A DNA stretch of 64,000 bases from NCBI RefSeq assembly GCF_002111595.1, contig NZ_LUTN01000015.1, forward strand, positions 35,563 through 99,562, in the 5' to 3' direction. The notes under the pieces are model-generated. The model saw nothing but the letters and a program-made list of their open reading frames with translations, ran no database searches and was not told where the DNA came from. Position numbers and translations under genes: made by a program. Positions 11,001 through 21,522 of the stretch are shown here, piece by piece (positions within the stretch are counted from its first letter, which is position 1; every line of letters begins with the position of its first letter). The stretch comes from Lonsdalea britannica (lineage in GTDB: Bacteria; Pseudomonadota; Gammaproteobacteria; Enterobacterales; Enterobacteriaceae).

Positions 11001-11854
11001 GGTGAATAAAATCAACGCATTGGGTTATGGTCTCACCTTCGGCATTCACTCTCGCATCGACCGCACCATCAACAAAGTGGCGGAAAGTATCGACGTGGGA
11101 AATGTGTATATCAACCGCAATGTGGTAGGCGCCGTCGTCGGCGTTCAGCTTCGGGGGCGAAGGACTCTCCGGCACCGGGCCCAAGGCGGGCGGGCCGCTG
11201 TACCTGTATCGTCTGCTGAGCCAGTGCCCTGCCAATGCCTCGCTGCAAGGCTTACGCTACACTGCGGTTGCCGGCCCGGAAGCCCTGCCGACGAAGCCCG
11301 GCGTCTTTAACGCCCATACGGCGCTGCAGGCTTGGGCGGAACAGCAGCAAAACAGCGAGCTGCTGCAATGTTGCAAAACGTTCAAAGAAAACAGCGCGGG
11401 CTATACCGTGAGCGCCCTTCCCGGTCCGACCGGCGAAGACAACGACTATCGGCTTTTGCCTCGAGAACGGGTTTTGGGGGTAGCGTTGAATCCACAGGAC
11501 TTGCTGATCCAACTGGCGGCCGTCACCAGCGTAGGAGGCAAAATGCTGTGGCCGGACACCTCCGTGAACATTGCGCTCTATGAGAAACTGCCCGCCGACG
11601 TGAAAGCGGTGATCGATATTACGCCGGTCTCTACGCTTTACGAACAGCCTTTCGACGCGGTGATCCATCACGGCAACGCTGTATCGTTGCATAACGTCTG
11701 CACCCAGCTGGCTGCCAGACACGGCCCTATCGTATCCGTGCAGGGGCTAAGCAGCGGAGACAGCGCGATTCGGCTTGAACGCCTGCTGATTGAGCGCGCG
11801 ATCTGCACCAATTCGGCAGCGGCGGGAGGCAATACGCGTCTGATGACGCTTTAA
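8079..11854 (+). CDS. putA: Bifunctional proline dehydrogenase / L-glutamate gamma-semialdehyde dehydrogenase (frame interrupted)
   Basis: Oxidises proline to glutamate in two steps. The FAD proline dehydrogenase barrel is early ([41 protein letters not shown]), the NAD aldehyde dehydrogenase in the middle ([20 protein letters not shown], catalytic Cys in [10 protein letters not shown]) and a C-terminal ALDH-like fold ends with [15 protein letters not shown]. Breaks at about 8413 (-1), 9302 (-1) and 11149 (-2) repair to 1,259 residues. The start ATG follows GAGG at 8069-8072. Compared with E. coli PutA (1,320 residues) it begins near residue 80, so the ribbon-helix-helix repressor domain is absent. 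It follows the amino-acid transporter by 81 bases and may be co-transcribed. Confidence 0.93.
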
Positions 11855-11860
11855 AACGAG

Positions 11861-11883
11861 AAAGGCCAGCATAGCTGGCCTTT
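11861..11883. terminator. Bidirectional terminator between putA and yajQ
   Basis: Perfect 10-bp stem AAAGGCCAGC/GCTGGCCTTT with an ATA loop between two converging genes. The A-rich 5' arm and T-rich 3' arm serve both directions. Confidence 0.85.
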
Positions 11884-11904
11884 AGCTTCTGTCGGGAAGT
11901 CCGC

Positions 11905-12396
11905 TTAGTCGCGGAAATTATTGAACTGGAAAGGCTGACCCAGATCCGCGCCGCGCACCAGCGCGATCACGTTTTGCAGGTCGTCGCGGGACTTACCCGT
12001 CACACGTACCTGTTCGCCCTGAATCTGCGCCTGCACTTTCAGCTTGCTGTCTTTGATCAGCTTGACCAGCTTCTTCGCCTGGGCAGTCTCAATCCCCTGC
12101 TTCAGACCGGCTTCCACGCTGTAGGTTTTACCGCTGTGCTCAAGCTCTTCAGGCACGTCTACCGCACTCCCTTCGATACCGCGTTTAGCCAGTTTCTCCC
12201 GCAGAATATCCACCAGCTGTTTAACCTGAAAATCTGACTCGCTCGCCATCTTGATGGTTTGCGCTTTCTCATTCAGATCAAAGCTGGCGGGTACATTGCG
12301 GAAATCCCAGCGGGTGCTCAGCTCGCGTGACGCATTCTCCACCGCATTGCGGACTTCCTGCATATCAATTTCCGAAACAATATCGAAAGATGGCAT
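11905..12396 (-). CDS. yajQ: YajQ family nucleotide-binding protein
   Basis: 163-residue cytoplasmic protein of the YajQ/UPF0234 family, with two ferredoxin-like halves. It begins [19 protein letters not shown] and ends [16 protein letters not shown], both family hallmarks. E. coli YajQ binds nucleotides, and a Xanthomonas homologue is a cyclic-di-GMP-responsive regulator; which applies here cannot be judged from sequence. The gene is divergent from panE, with 190 bases between them, in the same arrangement as in E. coli. Confidence 0.96.
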   Translation of the reverse strand: MPSFDIVSEIDMQEVRNAVENASRELSTRWDFRNVPASFDLNEKAQTIKMASESDFQVKQLVDILREKLAKRGIEGSAVDVPEELEHSGKTYSVEAGLKQGIETAQAKKLVKLIKDSKLKVQAQIQGEQVRVTGKSRDDLQNVIALVRGADLGQPFQFNNFRD

Positions 12397-12544
12397 GATT
12401 TATCTCCTGACACAAAAAGGCTGCCGAGCATGATACCCGCTCGCCGGTCATAAGCAAAATGGTCGCCGGAGCCTGACAGAGACCGCCCTCCATAGGCGGC
12501 GAATACGGCGGACAAAACAATGGCCGATGGCTTATCATGTATAA

Positions 12545-12560
12545 AGTGATGCAGATCACA
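12545..12560. promoter_or_regulatory. Putative CRP binding site between yajQ and panE
   Basis: AGTGA-TGCAGA-TCACA matches the CRP consensus TGTGA-N6-TCACA at nine of ten positions and is nearly symmetric (GTGAT-GCAG-ATCAC). It is 26 bases before the panE start and could act on either divergent gene. Sequence match only. Confidence 0.45.
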
Positions 12561-12586
12561 TTTTCATTTTCACCTGGGAGAGAGGC

Positions 12587-13495
12587 ATGAAAATTACCGT
12601 CCTCGGCTGCGGCGCCATCGGGCAACTCTGGCTCGCCGCTCTTCATCAGCAAGGGCACGACGTCCAAGGCTGGCTGCGCATCCCCCGTCCCTACTGTCCG
12701 GTGAATGTGATCACGCTCAACGGCGAACACTGCAACCTGAACTTGACCGCCAACGATCCCGATCATCTGGCGCAGAGCGAGCTATTACTGGTGACGCTGA
12801 AAGCCTGGCAGGTTTCCGACGCCGTCTCGTCCCTGCTGCCGCGTCTGCGTCCGAACTGTACGATCCTGCTGTTGCACAACGGAATGGGAACGTGGGAGGA
12901 ACTGCCGAAGTTAACCCAGCCGGTGCTGGCTGGCATCACCACTCACGCCGCACGACGCGATCGCACTGCCGTCACGCATATCGCCGCAGGCACAACTCAC
13001 ATCGGCGGCGTCAACGGCATAGACGACCAGAGTTCGCTAGCGGACATTCTGCAGCAGGCCCTGCCGGACGTGGCCTGGCACAACAACATCACCGCCACCT
13101 GCTGGCTGAAGCTGGCCGCCAACTGCGTCATCAATCCGCTGACTGCGCTATACCGTTGCTCCAACGGCGAGCTGGCGTCTCGTCCGCAGGAACTGACGTC
13201 GCTATGTCAGGAGATAGCGCAGGTGATGGACCGGGAGGGGCTGCACACCTCGACCGAAAGCCTGTTAATCTATCTCTATCAGATTATCCACAACACGGCG
13301 GCCAATACCTCATCGATGCTGCAGGATATAATCGCGCAGCGGCACACCGAGATTGATTACATCACCGGATACCTGCTGAAACGCGGTCGAGCTCACGGCT
13401 TAACGCTGCCGGAGAACCGCCGCCTGTTCGAACAGATTAAGAAAAAGGAGAGTGAATATGAGCGCATCGGTACTGGTTTGCCTGGCCCCTGGTAG
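12587..13495 (+). CDS. panE: 2-dehydropantoate 2-reductase (ketopantoate reductase)
   Basis: NADPH-dependent reduction of ketopantoate to pantoate in coenzyme A biosynthesis. It has 302 residues, against 303 in E. coli. The Rossmann nucleotide motif is at the N-terminus ([13 protein letters not shown]). [14 protein letters not shown], the catalytic-lysine segment [15 protein letters not shown] and the C-terminal [26 protein letters not shown] are all present. The ribosome site is GGGAGAG just before the ATG. Its 3' end overlaps yajL by 38 bases, as in E. coli. Confidence 0.97.
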   Translation: MKITVLGCGAIGQLWLAALHQQGHDVQGWLRIPRPYCPVNVITLNGEHCNLNLTANDPDHLAQSELLLVTLKAWQVSDAVSSLLPRLRPNCTILLLHNGMGTWEELPKLTQPVLAGITTHAARRDRTAVTHIAAGTTHIGGVNGIDDQSSLADILQQALPDVAWHNNITATCWLKLAANCVINPLTALYRCSNGELASRPQELTSLCQEIAQVMDREGLHTSTESLLIYLYQIIHNTAANTSSMLQDIIAQRHTEIDYITGYLLKRGRAHGLTLPENRRLFEQIKKKESEYERIGTGLPGPW

Positions 13496-14048
13496 CGAGG
13501 AAATCGAAGCGGTCACCACCATCGACCTGCTGGTCAGAGCCGGTATTCAGGTGACCACCGCCAGCGTCGCCAGCGATGGCGATCTGAACATCACCTGTTC
13601 GCGCGGCGTGCGTATTCTGGCGGAGGTTCCGCTGGTCGCCGTAGCCGATCGCGCCTTTGACGCGGTGGTCTTGCCGGGCGGTCTGGAAGGCGCCGAGTGT
13701 TTTCGCGACAGCCCGCTACTGATTGAGCGCCTGCGCCAGACGCACCTGGAAGGCAACATCGTCGCCGCGATCTGCGCCTCGCCTGCCATTGTGCTGGAGT
13801 ATCACCAGCTCTTCCCGGTCGGGAACATGACCGGCTATCCGGGGCTGAAATCGCAGATCCCGGAAGAGAAATGGCTGGATAAACGCGTCGCGTTCGACCC
13901 ACGCGTCAACCTGCTGACCAGCCAGGGACCGGGCACCAGCATCGACTTCGCCCTGAAGCTGATTGACCTGCTGGTCGGCAAGGCCAAAGCAGCCGACGTC
14001 GCCGCTCAGCTGGTGCTGCCGCCGGGCATCTACAATTATCAGGATTGA
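13458..14048 (+). CDS. yajL: Protein/nucleotide deglycase-chaperone YajL (DJ-1 family)
   Basis: DJ-1/PfpI superfamily protein of 196 residues involved in protection against oxidative and glyoxal stress. The nucleophile-elbow cysteine is Cys106 in AAICASPA, preceded by VLPGG and GAECFRDS. The ATG at 13458 was chosen because AAGGAG lies seven bases upstream and the resulting [15 protein letters not shown] matches the family start; a GTG two codons earlier is less likely. It begins inside the end of panE, so translation is probably coupled. Confidence 0.96.
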   Translation: MSASVLVCLAPGSEEIEAVTTIDLLVRAGIQVTTASVASDGDLNITCSRGVRILAEVPLVAVADRAFDAVVLPGGLEGAECFRDSPLLIERLRQTHLEGNIVAAICASPAIVLEYHQLFPVGNMTGYPGLKSQIPEEKWLDKRVAFDPRVNLLTSQGPGTSIDFALKLIDLLVGKAKAADVAAQLVLPPGIYNYQD

Positions 14049-14061
14049 TATTCCATGCATA

Positions 14062-14087
14062 AAAAAAGGCGCCAAGGCGCCTTTTTT
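14062..14087. terminator. Bidirectional terminator between yajL and thiI
   Basis: A 12-bp perfect inverted repeat AAAAAAGGCGCC/GGCGCCTTTTTT with a two-base AA spacer, between two converging genes. It provides a T run in both directions. Confidence 0.9.
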
Positions 14088-14104
14088 CTATCGCTTAACC
14101 GGAT

Positions 14105-15553
14105 TCAGGGGCGATAAACCTTCACGTTATTAAAGCCCTGCTCGCGCAAATAGAGCGCCTGCAGACGGCTCATCACGCCGCGTTCGCAGTAGAGCAGATA
14201 GGTTTTGCTCTGATCCAGATCGCCAAACTGGGTCGCCAGTTTGTAGAACGGCAGCGACTTGATGTCGACCTGTTCCAGCGACAGCGGGCGATCGTCCTGT
14301 TCGTCTGGAGAGCGAATATCCAGCAAGATGTCGTTAGCGGCGAATGCATCTACCGTTTCGACTTCCACCACGTCCTGCGTGGTCTGTTCGGCGATCTCAC
14401 GGATATCCAGATTGCGGGCTTCACTCACGACGCGATCGAGAATATCGAAGTCGAACTGACTCTCTTCGTGCTCGATTTTGGCTTTCACCGCTTTCACCGT
14501 TGGGCTTTTTGAGATCACGCCGCAATATTCCGGCATGGTCTTGGCGAAGTCTTCGGTGCCCAGTTGGCGCGCCATATTGATGATGTGCTCTTTATCGTGC
14601 GAGATCAGCGGACGCAGGATCAGCGTATCCGTCGCGTTGTCGATCATACGCAGGTTGGTGAGCGTCTGGCTGGATACCTGTCCCAACGCCTCACCGGTCA
14701 CCAGCGCCTGCACGCCGTAGCGTTCGGCCACTTTCGACGCCGCCCGCACCATCATGCGTTTCAGTACAACGCCCATCTGACCGTCGTCGACTTTCTCCAG
14801 AATTTCGCCGACCACCGGTTCAAAATCGATGGCGACAAAGCGAACGCGATGCGAGCTGCCAAAACGGTTCCACAAATAGTGAGCAACCTGTTTAACGCCG
14901 ATTTCATGCGCGGCGCCGCCCAGATTGAAGAAGCAGTAATGCACGCGGCAACCGCGACGCATCAGCATGTAACTGGACACGCCGGAGTCGAAACCGCCCG
15001 AAATCAACGACAGGACATCTTCCTGCGTACCAATCGGGTAGCCGCCGATGCCTTCATAGCGACCTTTAATCAGCAGCAGGCGATCCTGCTCGATTTCCAG
15101 ATGCACGGTGAACTGCGGCGAGGTCAAATTGACCCGCGCGCTTTCGATGTGCTGGTTCAGGCCGCCGCCGACATAGCGCTCAACGTCCTGAGAGCTGAAG
15201 TCGTGCTTGCCGCGCCGTTTAACGCGCACGCAGAAGGTTTTGCCTTCCACCTGATCGCGGTACATGGCTAGCGTTTGCTCGAAGATATTGTGCAGATCGG
15301 TATAGTCGTGCTCTTCCACTTCGAGGACGTGGTGAATCCCCGGAATACGCGTCAGGGCATCGCGTATAATGGCGCGCTGGCTTTCGTCTTGAGCACGAAC
15401 TTCGATATGATCCCAGTGACGGACAACCGCCAGCGTTTCATCATACTGTTTTAAAACGTTTCGGATGTTCCCTGTGAGGATTTTGATAAAGCGCAACCGC
15501 ACAGATTGGCTTTTGATGGTGATTTCCGGGAACAATTTAATGATAAACTTCAT
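14105..15553 (-). CDS. thiI: tRNA uracil 4-sulfurtransferase ThiI
   Basis: Transfers sulfur for 4-thiouridine in tRNA and for the thiazole of thiamin. 482 residues in the order ferredoxin-like/THUMP domain (about 1-170), PP-loop adenylation domain with [11 protein letters not shown] near 185, and C-terminal rhodanese domain. The persulfide cysteine falls at residue 456 ([12 protein letters not shown]), the same position as in E. coli. It is transcribed away from xseB. The long gammaproteobacterial form with the rhodanese extension is intact. Confidence 0.97.
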   Translation of the reverse strand: MKFIIKLFPEITIKSQSVRLRFIKILTGNIRNVLKQYDETLAVVRHWDHIEVRAQDESQRAIIRDALTRIPGIHHVLEVEEHDYTDLHNIFEQTLAMYRDQVEGKTFCVRVKRRGKHDFSSQDVERYVGGGLNQHIESARVNLTSPQFTVHLEIEQDRLLLIKGRYEGIGGYPIGTQEDVLSLISGGFDSGVSSYMLMRRGCRVHYCFFNLGGAAHEIGVKQVAHYLWNRFGSSHRVRFVAIDFEPVVGEILEKVDDGQMGVVLKRMMVRAASKVAERYGVQALVTGEALGQVSSQTLTNLRMIDNATDTLILRPLISHDKEHIINMARQLGTEDFAKTMPEYCGVISKSPTVKAVKAKIEHEESQFDFDILDRVVSEARNLDIREIAEQTTQDVVEVETVDAFAANDILLDIRSPDEQDDRPLSLEQVDIKSLPFYKLATQFGDLDQSKTYLLYCERGVMSRLQALYLREQGFNNVKVYRP

Positions 15554-15790
15554 GGTGGCTGTCGTTACTTGATCGTAAAGGCGTAAATAATTTTACCCTA
15601 AGGCTAAAATCACGTTATTGGTAATAGTGTCGTTGCTCCGGCAGTCTTACCAATAGCATCCAGGGCGCGGAGTATATCACTTAATTGCGGCATACGGCGC
15701 GCCTTAACCGCACAAATGCACGATGCGGAACGACGAACGACGGCCACCCTTTTGCGCGCCGATACGTAGGAACAGGACCCAAAACCGACT

Positions 15791-16033
15791 ATGCCGAAAA
15801 AAAACGAACCACCCGTTAGTTTCGAGAATTCGCTGAACGAACTGGAACACATCGTCGCCCGCCTCGAGTCGGGCGATCTGCCGTTGGAAGAGGCGCTGCA
15901 GGCGTTTGAACAAGGTATCCAGCTGGCGCGCCAAGGGCAGTTGAAGCTGCAGCAGGCGGAGCAGCGCGTGCAGATCCTGCTTAACGATGAACCTGAAGCG
16001 GCCCTGACGCCTTTTACCCCGGATAACGAGTAG
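15791..16033 (+). CDS. xseB: Exodeoxyribonuclease VII small subunit
   Basis: Eighty-residue small subunit of exonuclease VII, which degrades single-stranded DNA to short oligonucleotides with XseA. The family core [21 protein letters not shown] and [19 protein letters not shown] is clear; the protein is helical. It is the first gene of xseB-ispA-dxs, with ispA nine bases downstream. The 237-base gap to thiI presumably holds divergent promoters. Confidence 0.96.
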   Translation: MPKKNEPPVSFENSLNELEHIVARLESGDLPLEEALQAFEQGIQLARQGQLKLQQAEQRVQILLNDEPEAALTPFTPDNE

Positions 16034-16042
16034 AGTCACGTC

Positions 16043-16954
16043 ATGACAGAATTCTTTGAGCAACTGCGTGCCCACCATCAGCGCACGGACGCCACGCTGA
16101 GCCGGTTTATCGCCGACCTGCCATTTCAGAATACTCCTCTGGTTGAGGCTATGAGCTATGGGGCATTACTGGGGGGTAAACGGCTGCGTCCGTTTCTGGT
16201 CTATACGACCGGTCAGCTTTTTGGCCTCAAGCTGGAAAGTCTGGATGCGCCAGCGGCGGCCGTCGAGTGCATACACGCCTACTCATTGATTCATGACGAC
16301 CTGCCCGCCATGGACAACGACGATCTGCGTCGCGGGCAGCCGACCTGCCATATTCGTTTCGGCGAAGCCAGTGCGATTCTGGCCGGAGATGCGCTGCAAA
16401 CGCTGGCGTTTTCGATTCTGGCGGATGCGCCGATGCCGCAGGTCAGCGACCGCGACCGTCTGGCGATGGTGTCCGAGCTGGCGCAGGCCAGTGGCGTCGC
16501 GGGCATGTGCGGCGGCCAGTCGCTGGACTTGATCGCCGAAGGACATCAGGTTGATTTAGCCGCGCTGCAACAGATTCACAGCCATAAAACCGGAGCGCTG
16601 ATCCGGGCCGCCATACGGATGGGCGCTCTGGCCGCAGGCGACGCGGGCCGACAGGCATTGCCCTGTCTCGACCGTTACGCCGCCGCCATCGGATTAGCAT
16701 TTCAAGTACAGGATGACATCCTGGATGTCATCGGCGACAGCGCCACCACCGGCAAACGCCAGGGAGCCGATCAGCAACTGGGTAAAAGCACCTATCCGGG
16801 GCTATTGGGGTTGGATGAGGCGAAAGACAAGGCGCGACGTCTCTATCAGGACTCGCTGGAGGCGCTGGACGATCTGGTCAAAGTCAGTTCCCTTGCACTG
16901 GACGTTGCGCCGCTGCGGGCGCTGGCGAGTTACATCGTTGAACGCGATAAATAA
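16043..16954 (+). CDS. ispA: (2E,6E)-farnesyl diphosphate synthase
   Basis: Condenses dimethylallyl/geranyl diphosphate with isopentenyl diphosphate to make farnesyl diphosphate. 303 residues, all-helical prenyltransferase fold. The two Asp-rich motifs are visible: DDLPAMDNDD (first) and FQVQDDILDVIGD (second), plus GGKRLRPFLVY near the N-terminus and GKSTYPGLLG near the C-terminus. The farnesyl product is needed by CyoE in the same window and by the ubiquinone and undecaprenyl pathways. Confidence 0.97.
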   Translation: MTEFFEQLRAHHQRTDATLSRFIADLPFQNTPLVEAMSYGALLGGKRLRPFLVYTTGQLFGLKLESLDAPAAAVECIHAYSLIHDDLPAMDNDDLRRGQPTCHIRFGEASAILAGDALQTLAFSILADAPMPQVSDRDRLAMVSELAQASGVAGMCGGQSLDLIAEGHQVDLAALQQIHSHKTGALIRAAIRMGALAAGDAGRQALPCLDRYAAAIGLAFQVQDDILDVIGDSATTGKRQGADQQLGKSTYPGLLGLDEAKDKARRLYQDSLEALDDLVKVSSLALDVAPLRALASYIVERDK

Positions 16955-16987
16955 TTTCAACATAAGACACCGCTTAATGAGTATCCG

Positions 16988-18849
16988 ATGACCCTTGATA
17001 TAGCGAAATACCCAACGCTGGCGCTGGTGGAAAACCCGGACGAACTGCGCCTGCTGCCCAAAGAAAGTCTGCCGAAACTGTGCGATGAGCTTCGGCAATA
17101 CCTGTTGGACAGCGTGAGCCGTTCAAGCGGGCATTTTGCCTCCGGTCTCGGTACGGTGGAATTGACGGTGGCTCTGCACTACGTCTACAACACGCCGTTT
17201 GATCACGTGATTTGGGACGTAGGCCATCAGGCCTATCCGCACAAAATTCTGACCGGACGACGCGATCGTATTGCGACCATCCGGCAGAAAGGCGGCCTGC
17301 ACCCGTTCCCCTGGCGTGAGGAGAGCGAGTTCGACGTACTAAGCGTCGGTCACTCCTCTACGTCCATCAGCGCCGGTATTGGCATGGCGGTCGCCGCCGA
17401 TCGTGAAGGTCTGGGGCGGCGTACCGTGTGCGTAATTGGCGACGGCGCCATCACCGCCGGGATGGCGTTCGAAGCATGAACCATGCGGGCGATATCGACC
17501 CGGATATCTTGGTAGTGCTCAACGACAATGAAATGTCGATTTCCGAAAACGTCGGTGCCCTGAATAATCATCTGGCGCAGTTACTGTCCGGCAAGCTGTA
17601 CTCCACGCTGCGCGAAGGCGGCAAAAAGGTGTTGTCCGGCATGCCGCCCATCAAGGAACTGGTTCGCCGCACCGAAGAACATCTCAAGGCGATGGTCGTG
17701 CCCGGCACGTTGTTCGAAGAACTGGGCTTCAACTACATCGGCCCCATCGACGGCCATGACGTCAACGTGCTAACGCAGACCCTGAAAAACATGCGGAGCC
17801 TGAAAGGGCCGCAGCTGCTACACATTATGACCAAGAAAGGCCGCGGCTATGCGCCCGCCGAGCAGGATCCGATCAGCTGGCACGCCGTGCCTAAGTTTGA
17901 TCCGGCCAGCGGGATGCTGCCAAAGAGCAAGGAAGCACTGCCGACCTACTCCAAAATTTTCGGACAGTGGCTCACGGAGACCGCTGCGGGCGACAGCAAG
18001 CTGATGGCGATCACGCCAGCCATGCGGGAAGGCTCCGGGATGGTCGAGTTTTCTCGCCAGTATCCCAAACAGTATTTCGACGTAGCGATCGCCGAACAGC
18101 ATGCGGTAACCTTCGCGGCCGGATTAGCGATAGGCGGCTACAAGCCGGTCGTCGCGATCTACTCCACCTTTTTGCAGCGGGCCTACGATCAGGTCATTCA
18201 CGATGTTGCGATTCAGAAGCTGCCGGTCCTGTTCGCGATCGACCGCGGCGGCATCGTGGGCGCCGATGGGCCGACGCATCAGGGCGCGTTCGACCTTTCG
18301 TTCCTGCGCTGCATCCCCAATATGGTGATCATGACGCCGAGCGACGAGAATGAATGCCGCCTGATGCTGCATACTGGCTATCACTATCAGGATGGGCCGG
18401 TGGCCGTTCGCTATCCGCGCGGCAGTGGTCTGGGCGTCGAGCCGACGCCGCTGACATCGATGGCGATCGGCAAAGGCATTGTGCGTCGTGAAGGCGAGAA
18501 GCTGGCCATTCTGAACTTCGGGACGCTACTGCCCGAAGCGCGTGAAGCGGCGGAAAAGCTGAATGCGACGCTGGTAGATATGCGTTTTGTCAAACCATTG
18601 GACATCGAGCTGCTTGAAACGCTAACGGCAAACCACGACGCGCTGGTGACGCTGGAAGAGAATGCGGTGATGGGCGGAGCAGGCAGCGGCGTGAACGAGT
18701 GGGTGATGGCGAATCGTCGACCCGTGTCGGTGCTGAATCTGGGCCTGCCGGATCGGTTTATCTCTCAGGGATCGCAGCAAGAGGTCCGCGCCGACCTAGG
18801 TCTGGATGCCGCGGGTATTGAGAAAAGCATTCGAGACTGGCTGGCCTAA
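16988..18849 (+). CDS. dxs: 1-deoxy-D-xylulose-5-phosphate synthase (frame interrupted)
   Basis: Thiamin-diphosphate enzyme that joins pyruvate and glyceraldehyde 3-phosphate in the first step of the MEP isoprenoid pathway. [15 protein letters not shown] sits in the cofactor-binding domain and [20 protein letters not shown] in the pyrimidine domain. The frame breaks at about 17475: GAAGCATG lacks one base, and restoring it gives [22 protein letters not shown]. The repaired length is 620 residues, exactly that of E. coli. Because the enzyme is normally indispensable in these bacteria, the break is most likely a sequence error. Confidence 0.95.
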
Positions 18850-18865
18850 TCACAGGCTAAGCGCT

Positions 18866-18902
18866 GATTCCTCGCCGACGCAACAGCGTCAGGCGGGGAA
18901 TC
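18866..18902. terminator. Hairpin between convergent dxs and pgpA
   Basis: Long stem GATTCCTCGCC-GACGC / GCGTC-A-GGCGGGGAATC with loop AACA, one bulged A and one G-T pair. It lies 17 bases after dxs. No T run follows on either strand, so it may be a processing or Rho-assisted 3' end rather than a classic terminator. Confidence 0.55.
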
Positions 18903-18955
18903 GGCAAAAGAAGTAATAAACCGGGACGGGCTCGTGCGCTAGCGATGGCGCGCAT

Positions 18956-19471
18956 TTACCACGGCAGAGAGTGGCCGAGCAGATAGATGATGGCCGCGGC
19001 CACGACGCCAGCAATCACATCGTCTACCATAATTCCCATTCCGCCATGCACGTTACGGTCGAACCAGCGAATGGGCCACGGCTTCCAGATATCCAGCACG
19101 CGGAACAGCACGAATCCGGCAGCAACCCAGCCCCAATGCATGGAAGGCAGCGCCATCAGGGTGATCCACATTCCAACGAATTCGTCCCACACGATGCTGC
19201 CGTGATCGTGAACGCCCATGTCTTTCGCGGTACGCTGACAAAGGTACACGCCGATACCAATGCTGAGCATGACCAGCAGCGAGTAGAGCTGCCACGGCAG
19301 CAGAATCATCAGGTACCACAGCGGGATCGCCGCCAGCGATCCTACCGTTCCCGGCATCCAGGGCGATAAGCCACTCCCCAGCCCGGTCGCCAGAAAATGC
19401 CACGGGTTCAGCATTCGCAGACGGCTTTTCGCCTCACGCGAGCCTTTATTTTCACTCACCAAAGTGGTCAT
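18956..19471 (-). CDS. pgpA: Phosphatidylglycerophosphatase A
   Basis: Inner-membrane phosphatase that converts phosphatidylglycerol phosphate to phosphatidylglycerol. 171 residues. The start was placed at 19471 ([11 protein letters not shown]), 20 bases inside the 3' end of thiL; a longer open frame upstream only reads thiL in another frame. Family features are [20 protein letters not shown], the metal/phosphate-site residues in [14 protein letters not shown] and the ending [20 protein letters not shown]. Several hydrophobic helices are present. It is coupled to thiL as in E. coli. Confidence 0.95.
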   Translation of the reverse strand: MTTLVSENKGSREAKSRLRMLNPWHFLATGLGSGLSPWMPGTVGSLAAIPLWYLMILLPWQLYSLLVMLSIGIGVYLCQRTAKDMGVHDHGSIVWDEFVGMWITLMALPSMHWGWVAAGFVLFRVLDIWKPWPIRWFDRNVHGGMGIMVDDVIAGVVAAAIIYLLGHSLPW

Positions 19472-20426
19472 AGCCTTTGAGGTCGATATCGACGGGTTCG
19501 TCGTGTTGGAAGAAACGCAGCCCTTCGGCCGCCGGACACATCTGTCCGATGCAGGTATAGCGCACGCCGAGGTGGCTAAGCGCCAGATCCAACGCGCCGC
19601 GATTGAGCTCCGGCACGGTGAAGCAAAGCTCATAGTCCTCTCCCCCGCCCAACGCCCAACGCCCGGCGCAATCGGCATCCACCGACTGCTGCAGCGCTTC
19701 GGAGTACGGCAGCATATCCAGATTGATATGCGCGCCGCATTCGCTGGCGGTGAGGATATGGCGGAGATCGGAAGCCAGGCCATCGGACAGATCGATGGCG
19801 GAATGCGCCAGACCACGTAGCGCCTGCCCTTGCAAGATGCGTGGCTGAGGTCGGAGATGACGTTGTAACAGGAAGCGTCGCCGTTCGTCGTCCTCGACCT
19901 GCAGGCGATCCTGCAAAATGGCCAGGCCCGCAGCGCTGTCGCCCAACGTTCCTGTCACGTAGATCCAGTCGCCGACATGCGCGCCATCACGACGCAGGGC
20001 GCGTCCGGCCGGAACCAGTCCCTGAATCGTCATGGTAATACTGAGCGGACCGCGGGTAGTGTCGCCACCAACCAGCTGCATGTCATAGTAATCAAGCAGT
20101 TCGAACAGGCTATCGCTATAGGCCTTCAGCCAGCCGCTGTCGATAGACGGCAGCGTCAAGGCGAGGGAGACCCATGCCGGATCGGCACCCATAGCGGCAA
20201 GATCGCTCAGATTGACGGCCAAAGATTTGAAGGCCAGGTCCGCCGGATTGATATCCGGCAGGAAGTGTACGCCAGCAACCAGCGTATCCGTGCTGACGGC
20301 CAGCTGCGTTTTATCAGCCACCGTCAGCAACGCACAGTCGTCTCCGATGCCCAGTTCCACGTCCCGGCGCGTTGTTCTCACCCGGTCAAAATAACGGGCA
20401 ATCAGATCGAATTCACCAGCAACCAT
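19452..20426 (-). CDS. thiL: Thiamine-monophosphate kinase
   Basis: ATP-dependent phosphorylation of thiamin monophosphate to the active diphosphate. 324 residues, AIR-synthase fold. The N-terminal metal/ATP motif [46 protein letters not shown] and the C-terminal GGEDYELCF are present. It lies between nusB and pgpA. The product is the cofactor of Dxs encoded nearby, but that is a shared-cofactor relation rather than a pathway link. Confidence 0.97.
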   Translation of the reverse strand: MVAGEFDLIARYFDRVRTTRRDVELGIGDDCALLTVADKTQLAVSTDTLVAGVHFLPDINPADLAFKSLAVNLSDLAAMGADPAWVSLALTLPSIDSGWLKAYSDSLFELLDYYDMQLVGGDTTRGPLSITMTIQGLVPAGRALRRDGAHVGDWIYVTGTLGDSAAGLAILQDRLQVEDDERRRFLLQRHLRPQPRILQGQALRGLAHSAIDLSDGLASDLRHILTASECGAHINLDMLPYSEALQQSVDADCAGRWALGGGEDYELCFTVPELNRGALDLALSHLGVRYTCIGQMCPAAEGLRFFQHDEPVDIDLKGYDHFGE

Positions 20427-20487
20427 ATCTCGTCCAGACCGTACCGAAGCTTAAACTTTCGGGACGGGTAATCCGGTCCCGAATGAC

Positions 20488-20901
20488 TTATTTTTTACGC
20501 AGATGTGGGGCTGCTTTATCCAGCACGCCGTTGACAAACTTGTGGCTGTCTTCAGCGCCGAACACTTTAGCCAGTTCGATGGCTTCATTGATGGCCACTT
20601 TATACGGCACATCATCGCGACGGCTCAGTTCAAAGACCGCCAGACGCAGGATCGCTTTTTCCACCTGACCCAGTTCTTCCAGCTTGCGGGACAGGTATGG
20701 CGTCATTAACTCATCCATACGCTCGGCCTGCGTCGCCACCCCGGTCAACAGCTCGCGGAAATAGGTGATGTCAACGCCTTTGACATCCTGCTCGCTCAGG
20801 AATTCTAGTTCAACATCGGCAATATCATTTTTAGATAACTGCCAGGAATAAAGCGCTTGAACCGCACATTCACGGGCGCGGCGACGAGCAGCAGGTTTCA
20901 C
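20488..20901 (-). CDS. nusB: Transcription antitermination factor NusB
   Basis: 137-residue all-helical RNA-binding protein that with NusE (S10) binds boxA in ribosomal RNA leaders and promotes antitermination. The Arg-rich start [20 protein letters not shown] and the C-terminal [29 protein letters not shown] are the family hallmarks. It follows ribE (25 bases) in the usual ribD-ribE-nusB-thiL-pgpA run. Confidence 0.98.
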   Translation of the reverse strand: MKPAARRRARECAVQALYSWQLSKNDIADVELEFLSEQDVKGVDITYFRELLTGVATQAERMDELMTPYLSRKLEELGQVEKAILRLAVFELSRRDDVPYKVAINEAIELAKVFGAEDSHKFVNGVLDKAAPHLRKK

Positions 20902-20926
20902 GGAAATACCCCTTACTTAATCAGGC

Positions 20927-21403
20927 TTACTTGATAGCGTGTAATACATTAATCATTTCAAGCGCGGTCAACGCAGCTTCTGCGCCTTTATTACCCGCTT
21001 TGGTGCCGGCGCGTTCGATAGCCTGCTCAATGCTTTCAGTCGTCAGTACGCCGAAAGCCACGGGAATGTCGCTGTTCATGGCAACCTGCGACAAACCTGA
21101 GCTGCATTCGCCAGCCACAAATTCAAAATGGGCTGTCCCACCACGGATCACCGTTCCCAGCGCCACCACGGCATCGTAACCGCCGTTCTGAGTGCTTTTG
21201 GTCAACGCGCGTACCGCTAGCGGTAGTTCGTAGGCTCCCGGCACCCATACCACGGTGATGTTCTCTTCCTTCACCTGGCCGATGCGTTTCAGAGCGTCAA
21301 CAGCGCCTTCTAACAGGCTGTCGTTGATGAAATGGTTGAAGCGGGCAATTGCAATCGCCACGCGGGCATTAGGAGTAGCAACAACACCTTCAATAACGTT
21401 CAT
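20927..21403 (-). CDS. ribE: 6,7-dimethyl-8-ribityllumazine synthase
   Basis: Penultimate step of riboflavin synthesis, condensing the pyrimidinedione with dihydroxybutanone phosphate. 158 residues, forming icosahedral or pentameric shells. Motifs are [40 protein letters not shown] and [20 protein letters not shown]. It is called ribH in many genomes. It is downstream of ribD with a 119-base gap. Confidence 0.97.
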   Translation of the reverse strand: MNVIEGVVATPNARVAIAIARFNHFINDSLLEGAVDALKRIGQVKEENITVVWVPGAYELPLAVRALTKSTQNGGYDAVVALGTVIRGGTAHFEFVAGECSSGLSQVAMNSDIPVAFGVLTTESIEQAIERAGTKAGNKGAEAALTALEMINVLHAIK

Positions 21404-21522
21404 AGCTTTCCTTTGACTGGTTTAAGTGCCCCGCAGGGGGGCGGATTCTATCATATTCTTCCGGCGTCGTGTCCGGTTTTGTCAGCCGATATTTTGTACA
21501 GCGAGTCGCCTGTAGCGCCGCC

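Noticed and set aside
14564..15271. Plus-strand frame of 235 codons inside thiI
   Set aside because: Shadow of thiI on the opposite strand.
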